Source of the DNA: Zychaea mexicana | Taxonomy: Eukaryota; Mucoromycota; Mucoromycetes; Mucorales; Lichtheimiaceae | DNA: 17,422 nucleotides | Direction of reading: 5' to 3' | Assembly: GCF_025766255.1 (NCBI RefSeq) | Contig: NW_026516931.1 | Span: 1 to 17,422 of the forward strand | In this document: positions 8,350 to 14,872 of the stretch, piece after piece | Numbering within the stretch: position 1 is the stretch's first letter | Layout of the letters: each line of letters opens with the position of its first letter | Translations under genes and position numbers: made by a program | Notes under the pieces: model-generated | What the model was told of the DNA's origin: nothing | The model's input: only the letters and a program-made list of their open reading frames with translations | The model's database searches: none

Positions 8350-9941
8350 CTATATTGCTAGTAAGATCACCATATAGTGGTTTAAAGGGACTCGGTCGAA
8401 AATCCAAGTCCAGTAGACACGCCAGCGTGCCAGGAGGATGGATTGAACGACCATGGTCCGTAGTAGGTGCATAGTTGTGGTAGGGGCTTCATGCTAGTCT
8501 AGATTGATGATGAAATGTAGGAGGACATTACGGTCTAGTTCGGTGTAAAAGACTAAGGAAGCCCCAGACTTGTTTCCATACTGCCTAACACAGTAGGCAA
8601 TAGATAAGAAAGTGACAGGTAGTATCAATCAAACCTAGGCATAATTGGCATCACGAGCTTGGCATAAAATCCGGAACAATATGGTGAAGGAGACTGGCAG
8701 TGAGGAGTGTGTGATGGATTGTGCGATACCAGAGATTTCAGGTTGGATGGTGCATCGTACTAAGCCAGAACTGGCGCCAACATCTAGCAGTAGATGTCAT
8801 GGAGCGTGGCGGCGTTCAAGTAGTGCTTAAAATGAGACAACGAAAAGTGCGAGTGGTGAGACCTTGGTTGGTGAAATGGACAATGAAAAGGGGGGCGCAG
8901 CACGCTACCATCGGCGGTGCCTCGCTGCCCATTGTGTTGAGCCAATAGATGAGATGCTGTGAGACAAAGTCGACTGAAAAAAGTATTACAGTATGATGCT
9001 GCCATGCTACATGGTTTTGAAAAAGTGGCGAGTGACACGTGGATGGGGATTGAATCGTCCTGTGGTAGACGTCGTCGTAGAAAACTATTTGTCGTGTCAA
9101 AGAGGTACAGATCCGATACTTTCATTTTCTTGAGGGTCAAGGAGCGGAGCAAGTCCTTGACACCGGCATTTTCTGCGCAGCAACGGTAAGCAGAGCCCAA
9201 GTGCCAGTAGGATATAGACGGACGACGGTGGCAGTTGAACTTGATCAATTGAGGCGAGAGTAAGTGACGCTATTGTCGAAGGTTGTTGCTGTAGAAGACG
9301 AGGGCATGTTTCAGGGAAGGCGAGTAGGAGGCAATGATCGGCAGATTCGATGTGATGCACAGCAGGTGGTGCGCCAGATAAAGTATTACCAGGGAACCTA
9401 ATGTATTGGCGTTAGGATAATCGACTAGAGGTTGTATCCAACGTAGTTGCAGTGCTTGGTGCTGTGCTCGAGGGTCGAGAACTTGTAAACCGCCTGTTGC
9501 TATGGTTGCTGGAGACGGGATATGGCGATTCGGGGAAACTTGCGGTGCGAGATAAAGCTGGATATGACGCTCTGTAACGTATTTAAAGGACGAAGCAGAG
9601 GTATCGGTTACGGTTAACCTCAGGACATACCATAGTCGAGAGAGTAAGAATGTGCTGAGAAATGTTGCACGCCCGTGCACAGACAGTTGGCGTTGTTGAT
9701 GTAGATAGCAGCCGTTGCGTATACTGATAAGGAGTCGATCTATAAAAAGGCGATGTTGTGCTGTAGATGTTGCCAGAGGAACCCCAAATAGATCGCTGCT
9801 TCAGCGTTCGAGCGATCGTGACAGGTAGGGTATATGGAAGTCAGACACCGTCGCCTGTGTTGCAATGATATTGTACCCCTTTTCACATGGCGTATCATAT
9901 TTATTGCTTTCATTAGTTCTCATTATCGTCCCCATTTCTTC
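8350..9941 (-). pseudogene. LINE (non-LTR) reverse transcriptase, C-terminal relic
   Basis: The minus strand encodes the region after the polymerase active site of a fungal non-LTR reverse transcriptase. In order are seen DLFGVPLATSTAQHRLFIDR and LSVHGRATFLSTFLLSRLWY (about 9795-9620), the GGLQVLDPRAQHQALQLRW signature (9494-9438), then PLV...ILYLAHHLL, in another frame KMKVSDLYLFD (9128-9096) and CNTFFSRL. Finally, MVVQSILLARWRVYWTWIFD (8456-8397) with its TAG at 8350-8352 resembles the conserved LINE C-terminus. The first frame is open from 9941 to 9270 except TGA at 9801-9803; at least two frame changes follow (about 9250-9340 and between 8950 and 8480). The palm domain with the catalytic Asp pair, the endonuclease and ORF1 are absent, as expected of a 5'-truncated insertion. 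Assignment rests on remembered family patterns and the order of several motifs. Confidence 0.75.
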
Positions 9942-10447
9942 TTACACCGTAATTGGTTGATTCCTAACCCTAATAACACTGTGGTCGCATTCACGCGACA
10001 GCAATAAAAATTCTCAATGCCTTTGGTACCTCTCCCTCTCTGCGTTTTCTTTTTCGCTTCATAAATCAAAGATAGCGCTTTTAAGCCGTCTCAAGTAGAA
10101 AGCGGAATGCATACTTGGAGGTGCGTGGGTCGATCCCGCATTGATTATGTCCCTCTACCTTCTGCGTTTTCTATCAAAAGCTCTACCATTGTGCTATCGT
10201 AACTCGTCGCTTTACAATGTCTTCTTAAGCTAAGATCGTGGTCCTTTTGATTTTATTGTTGGATAGAAAGTAACAACTACCAAGGCAACAGGTAGCGCCT
10301 TTAAAATTGGAAATGCTGCCTTATAAATATATATATTGTCATGAAACAATTCTTCGTTGCTCGAGAGATACTGCTCAGCAGTGAGCCGTATATATGTTTG
10401 ACCAAAAACCTCCTAACGGCGATGTGATACTTTATCGTATGATATAG
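9942..10447. other. Spacer with tRNA-like fragments and possible 5' exon
   Basis: Two short stretches resemble tRNA pieces: plus strand 10063-10147 (85 nt, weak acceptor pairing AATCAA/TTGATT and GGGTCGATCCC as a T-loop) and minus strand 10181-10210 (TAGCACAATGGTAGAGC, like a tRNA D-arm). The string CTGCGTTTTCT occurs at 10040-10050 and 10162-10172. None folds into a complete tRNA. At 10322-10340 TATAAATATATATATTG precedes an ATG (10341) that could belong to the first exon of the downstream spliced gene, but I could not join it in frame. Confidence 0.3.
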
Positions 10448-10953
10448 CAATTGTATGTTGGGCTCGGCCTACTGGAATTGCTCAAATATGCCAGTATTAC
10501 GGAGTGAGTTCTCTAAGGGAAAAGTTCGACGAAACCAAGCAACGTTCGTTTGGCGTTGCTAAACAGTGTCACAATATGGTTTTGCTCTATGGGATAGTGG
10601 CATAAACTTATGGTTGTCACTTATGCTAACAGGGCTATCTTTTTATTTTATAGAAATAAATTAAATGCTGTCGAGTGCACGATTTGTGAAACGCCGATAA
10701 ACATGGATCAAGTTCAGGGCAAGATAATGTCCAGGATCTTTCAACTATCTGCTTTTGTAAGTGCCACATGTGTGCGTATGTTTGAGAAACAGATAAACGG
10801 AGCTCTCATATCGGGAAATTTATTAACATGTTACTAACCATAGCCTTTTAGCACTCATTTACCTTTACACAGATCTTCAGTCCCACCCAGCTCTTCATGG
10901 CACATCAGCACCAATGCATTATCAAGTACTATTTAAGAAAAATCAAGTCTTAA
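10448..10953 (+). CDS. Spliced gene of unknown function, 3' three exons
   Basis: Three exons are supported by strong splice signals and a common frame: 10448-10503, 10654-10756 and 10852-10953. The intron 10504-10653 has GTGAGT, branch-like TGCTAAC and TTTTATTTTATAG. The intron 10757-10851 has GTAAGT, TTACTAAC and CTTTTAG. The acceptor before 10448 is GATATAG with CTAAC upstream. The joined product reads QLYVGLGLLELLKYASITE, then NKLNAVECTICETPINMDQV, and ends KYYLRKIKS with TAA at 10951-10953, about 86 residues in view. The Cys-x2-Cys pair (ECTIC) is the only motif; no family is recognised. The 5' end is unresolved: the ATG at 10341 with nearby donors GTGAGC (10381) or GTATAT (10388) gives the wrong phase. 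It could be a host gene or an element passenger. Confidence 0.45.
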
Positions 10954-11833
10954 CGAGAGCTTACATATCAATTTCGCTATATCTACCTTCGTGCCACGCG
11001 TGCAGTATCATTTGTACTTGATATGCTCGAATTCTGTGCTGTTTCCATTGCCTAATTGAACATTGGTGCGTTACTAAAACCGAGTCATCGTCTGAATATT
11101 GCTGAGCCAAGCAAAAGAAGAAAGGTTGTGGCGCTGTGGGACTCAAATTATAGAAAGGTAAAGTTTCGGTGCTGATAAAGTTAAAAGAAAACGTGAGGAA
11201 AGTTATTACATGACTAATGGAATTTTATGTACTGCTATACTTGTGCCAGCTAGTCACTTTTTTACGATTTATGTACTACATGTGAAGAAGCGATCAAAAT
11301 TATTTCCCTTCATTTAGCGGTGTACTTCTTATCCTGTTACTGTGTACCCATTTCAGCTGCTTGTATCATGAAAATTGTCTATAAAAAGTGCTGTTGAAAT
11401 ATCCTGCCTATTATATGCGAGAATGTACATATATATAGCTTGGAATAGCAGAGGTAGATAAGAAAGGAACAAGGCTATTGTAATGGTATACAGTGTTTAA
11501 AAAAAGTAATTATAGTTTGCTTTGATTTCAAATAATAAAAAGAAAGGAAGATGTGAAGCTACTGTGAAGGACATACTTTTCAACATTACCCGAAAACAGT
11601 GCCTTTCAAACAACAGCTGCTCCTGTGGTAGTAGAAGTATAATTTCTCCATCGTGTCAATTAAATAGTAAGGTGCCTACAAACGAGGACCGAAACACGAT
11701 GCATTCTAGCTTCAGATACTGGAATAAATCAAAAAAACTTTCCTTCTAATTCTATATTGATACTGGTTCGTAATCTGCCCTTTTACTCTGTTTTGGTTTC
11801 AGCTGAAACTATGTGATTGAATCTTGAAGAATA
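10954..11833. other. Unassigned spacer
   Basis: No gene is supported. A 75-codon plus-strand frame at 11522-11749, Ser/Asn/Lys-rich with an NSCSCGS stretch, and a 61-codon minus-strand frame at 10961-11146 lack splice context or motifs. TA-rich motifs such as CATATATATAGC near 11428-11440 could be promoter elements, but nothing downstream confirms this. Confidence 0.35.
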
Positions 11834-12142
11834 ATGACAGATCTGATTGATGTAAGTACTACGGAATTACAGGATGAGAATACTGAATAATGAATAATGA
11901 CGAAATTACATAATGAAAACGCTTAAAAAACATGACAGATGAAAATTGGTAAAAGGTAATATGGTATATGAGATTATGTGCTTTTTTGTTTTTTGTTTGA
12001 CGAGGTCGCTGATGTGGAGGAAGTTATAGCTGATGATGATGATGGTGCAGATGATGCAGATGACACTGAGCCAGGGAGAAACGTAGTGGGAGGAATGGCT
12101 GGATTTGTTCAGAATGTCAACGTCGACAAAGGCACTTCATAA
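11834..12142 (+). CDS. Possible two-exon gene for a small acidic protein
   Basis: ATG at 11834 starts a six-codon exon (MTDLID) ending at a perfect donor GTAAGT (11852). A second exon starts at 12005 after a long T-rich tract and GACGAG, and joins in phase 0. It reads VADVEEVIADDDDGADDADD, then a glycine-containing tail, and stops with TAA at 12140-12142. The product would be 52 residues, with Asp/Glu dominant in the middle. No family is recognised. The 153-nt intron matches the size of one in the gene just upstream. A tiny first exon is a weak basis, so this could also be an exon of a larger decayed gene. Confidence 0.3.
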
Positions 12143-12415
12143 GAACTGTAGGTTTCATATGTGTCCTCAGCTATTTGCTTTCCACAAGCAGCGAGTTTGA
12201 GAAGAGGGCATAAGCGCAAGACGAAATTATCCTTGATTGGATATTCTGCTGGCCTTATACATCGATTTCTAGTGATATACCCTTGCAGTATATCCATGTC
12301 AAGAAGGACAATATCATTGCCTAAGAGTTGTGGGGCACATAGTAAGTATCCTTACCAACATTAAGTTACTTATCCAAGGGGGACATCTAACTCCAATTAG
12401 ATATTAGATAATACT
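12143..12415. other. Spacer with possible extra exon
   Basis: An open stretch at 12161-12364 on the plus strand has a pyrimidine-rich acceptor (GTCCTCAG, ending near 12168) and a donor GTAAGTATCC at 12342, so an exon is possible, but its product shows no motif and it cannot be joined to the acidic gene in a clear way. If real, the gene would be interrupted shortly downstream by the chromodomain transposon. Confidence 0.2.
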
Positions 12416-12560
12416 ATTGGCTGTAAAAATCCAAATTGTACAAAAAATTGAATTTTGTGTATATATAAAAATAATTGGTAAGAAAGGAATGCCAGGTATA
12501 AATTCACATTATGTTATATACCAGTTGAAGAAAATATTATAAATAGTAGAGTATGCAATT

Positions 12561-14080
12561 TTATAATATACCAAGATTATGCTTATTGATATATTCCTTC
12601 AATAAATCCTTTTGATTAAATTTATCAATTGATAACCAACTGTTATCATCAGCACTATATCCAACCCATTTTACCTCAAACAAATATGTACCATTTTCTG
12701 TTTTATGCCTAATAATCTCTTCTATTTCATATGATGCCATTGCTTGTTGTTTCCCTTTATTTCGCTTTCTTTTTTTACTACGCTCATTAAATATTGGAAC
12801 ATCATCATTATCACTATTACTCTGATTTGAATTATTATCAGATTCATTATCAACAATCATTTCTTCATTTGATATAGCCATATTAAGCAGGTCATTTTGC
12901 AATCTAATCATTTTATCCAGTTTATCTTTATTTTGTTTATCATTGCTGACCACTATATCAATTAGTTTATGTCTACTGGAAAATTAAAATCATTACTGTG
13001 CCATAGTTTATGGTGTGGTAAAATAGGAATATTGAACATTTCTACAAATTTTGTAATATTTTTTAATAAACAAGCTACACGAAATTGCAGATTATAGTAT
13101 TTTATGTTATCCATTTTAACAACTGACTTATTATTATTGAATCGGCAGAATTTATTCCCAATTTCTGAAAAATGATTCTCAACTTTTGTCCTAAAACTTT
13201 CAAATGTCTTATTAAAATGATCCTCAGTAATTGTTAAGGGCTCATTTACATTTTTACGTATAGGGTATACAAAATTATCATGGCTAAAGTTATATCCTTT
13301 TTCATTAGCAAGCTCTGTAAATTATGTGATAAACAAAGTATATCCACCATCAACTGCCATTATGTCATTCTCATGCATATATTTAAATGATTTCATGTTT
13401 AAAAACATGCTACCATCTGAGCTATCAGAACAAAAGTCACTTTTATAAGTATAAATAATCATATCATTCATATCACTAACAAAGTGGGTACGTATTCCAT
13501 TCTTCTTAAATTTATAAGAATACATTCTTTGAAAGTGGTCAATTTCAGTATCTATATAGTTAATTCTTGAATCATGACCATCCAATACAAGTGTTACATA
13601 TTTAAATAAGTCGGGATTATGCTTTCTAGCAGATAGAATACATAATTTGATAGATGAAAACATGTTATTCATTGAATCATTTACTATTTTGTTGATCCAT
13701 TTGTAGTTGTCCTCATCCATCCAAAACTTTTTATAAAATGTATGAAATGTGCTATGTGGTAAGTATTTTTCAAATTTTTCACCACATACTCCAGAGACTA
13801 AATGATATAATAAAAACAATCCTTTTTCAATTTCAAAGTAAGGTCCAGGATATTCCTTGTTTGTATATAAAACTACTAGAAAATAGAATACAGCAACATA
13901 ACCTAATTTATGTAACAATTCATCCTTAATTTTTTCTATGAATTTAATATGTTTCAAATCAGTTCTAGGTTTATATTTATTATGTACAGTAGGCCAATTC
14001 CATTCTAGGAATTGCCAATAATTTGCAATAATTGAGTTTACTTCATTTGTAATTAGTGGTGTATAGTCTGTTGTATCCAT
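12561..14080 (-). pseudogene. DDE transposase with C-terminal chromodomain, two lesions
   Basis: The protein would be about 505 residues. From ATG at 14080 the first frame gives an N-terminal helical part and a DDE nuclease core: LVLDGHDSRI (Asp167) and AVDGGY (Asp244). After a TAA at 13322-13324 the same frame continues with NFVYPIRK, LTITEDHFNK and FRTKVENHFSEIG, whose Glu301 fits the third catalytic position. The pattern (DG..., D-GY, then R-x2-VE-x2-F) is that of DDE_Tnp_4/PIF-Harbinger transposases. The frame stops at 12962-12964, but a one-base shift just before (near 12965-12973) enters a frame reading LIDIVVSND. This continues through an acidic Asn/Ser-rich linker, a basic patch (RSKKRKRNKGK) and a chromodomain at 12731-12575 (YEIEEIIRHK, LFEVKWVGYSADDNSW). 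Aromatic-cage candidates Tyr75, Trp96 and Trp106 of that frame are present. The TAA probably replaces CAA. Only two lesions suggest recent inactivation. Confidence 0.75.
12575..12731 (-). other. Chromodomain of the DDE transposase
   Basis: About 50 residues fit the chromodomain pattern: YEIEEII, a variable turn, GTYLFEVKWVGY, then DNSW and a C-terminal helix (FNQKDLLKEYINK). In known chromodomains the N-terminal aromatic, the Trp of KW and an aromatic near the N-x-W motif form a cage for methyl-lysine. All three positions are aromatic here, so methyl-lysine binding is plausible. It is closest in style to Ty3/Gypsy chromovirus integrase tails, but no reverse transcriptase, RNase H or integrase motif lies nearby. 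Confidence 0.85.
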
Positions 14081-14210
14081 TGGGTCGTTCTTTGTTTATA
14101 TTATGGATTTTCAATTTTTATAATCATTGAATACATGATTTTGGTCACATGATGTCATAAAATTGATAAAATATCAAAATGGATGATATAATTTACAGAA
14201 TTGCTCGAGC

Positions 14211-14411
14211 GACCAAATTTTTCCTTGCGTAGACCAAATTTTTACATATAGGAGTTTAAACATCCGTTACACATGTCTCCTCTACTATCTTCACTCCTTC
14301 GGGAGACCAAACTTCTCCCCACACCAATTTCAGATTTTCCTTACAATCTGTAATTCCTTGCGTAGACCAAAAAAAAGTGGAAGTGTAATTCTTTGTGTAG
14401 ACCAAAAAAAA
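14211..14411. repeat. GACCAAA repeat cluster
   Basis: GACCAA occurs at 14211, 14232, 14305, 14365 and 14400, always in the same orientation. Two stretches, 14350-14376 and 14385-14411, are 27-base copies (GTAATTC, then YTTGYGTAGACCAAAA) that differ only by two C/T changes. CCTTGCGTAGACCAAA is also shared by 14223-14238 and 14355-14370. The cluster lies between the end of the chromodomain transposon and the MULE promoter, so it is most likely the MULE terminal or subterminal region, which often holds repeated transposase-binding sites. The right end of the MULE is outside the window, so this cannot be checked here. Confidence 0.7.
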
Positions 14412-14759
14412 CAAAAAACAAATAAACTCTAAATAGTGATAGCAAACACTCCATTGCGACTTGTCAGCTGCAAACACAAACACTCAAGAAGTTATTTGAA
14501 ACATTGCTGCGCCAGCTACTTCTTTACAAGAGCTGTCCGAAATTATACTGTAACACCATTGTCAAGATTGCTCAGCTTTTTTTACCTTCTCCGATACATA
14601 CTACTATTTGCTGCGGTATCTACTTATCATGCTGTTTGTCGCTGCTGAGCGTTCAGTACAGTAACCCACTATGCCGCAGCAATTTGGCTATGCAATGTGC
14701 TTTGTCATCTCTTGTATGAGATGCGTATTTACTCGTATATGGTATTGAGTGAAAAAAAA
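14412..14759. other. MULE 5' region
   Basis: Sequence between the GACCAAA cluster and the TATA box. Short open frames on both strands carry no motif. It is read as upstream and promoter sequence of the MULE gene. Confidence 0.45.
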
Positions 14760-14760
14760 G

Positions 14761-14768
14761 TATAAATA
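14761..14768 (+). promoter_or_regulatory. TATA box of the MULE transposase gene
   Basis: TATAAATA preceded by GAAAAAAAAG lies 105-112 bases upstream of the ATG at 14873. The hAT gene has a near-identical A-run plus TATAAATAT about 100 bases upstream of its ATG, a shared core-promoter layout. Confidence 0.55.
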
Positions 14769-14872
14769 TCAGGACCAATTGCTAGATTAATCGATAGTAA
14801 TCAATTCTATTTTCAATCCCTATTTTTACTTGCACCTATTAAAAACTTGCATAGTCCCATCTACCGATTACC

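Larger units (their letters stand above)
12420..14199 (-). mobile_element. Compact DNA transposon encoding a DDE-chromodomain transposase
   Basis: The element spans about 1.78 kb and encodes one transposase on the minus strand with short flanks (about 120 bases 5' and 140 bases 3'). The ends are CTGTAAA at 12421-12427 and TTTACAG at 14192-14198, a perfect 7-bp inverted pair, each with one unmatched outer base (G at 12420, A at 14199). Outside these lies ATTG on both sides (12416-12419 and 14200-14203), a candidate 4-bp target duplication. Short inverted ends and duplications can match by chance, but their position around the gene argues for real boundaries. The interior is much more AT-rich than the neighbouring hAT and MULE genes. 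Confidence 0.5.

Noticed and set aside
10063..10210. Functional tRNA genes
   Set aside because: Isolated T-arm-like and D-arm-like pieces occur on opposite strands, but no anticodon stem pairs and no complete cloverleaf can be drawn.
12561..12953. Chromodomain frame as the tail of a Ty3/Gypsy retrotransposon
   Set aside because: No reverse transcriptase, RNase H, integrase zinc motif or long terminal repeat is seen nearby, and the frame joins the DDE transposase by a single-base shift.
13738..13929. Plus-strand open frame inside the transposase
   Set aside because: Antisense shadow of the minus-strand DDE transposase.
12561..14080. An intron to explain the break between DDE core and chromodomain
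   Set aside because: Coding signal is continuous on both sides of 12965-12973 with no room for an intron; a one-base indel is sufficient.
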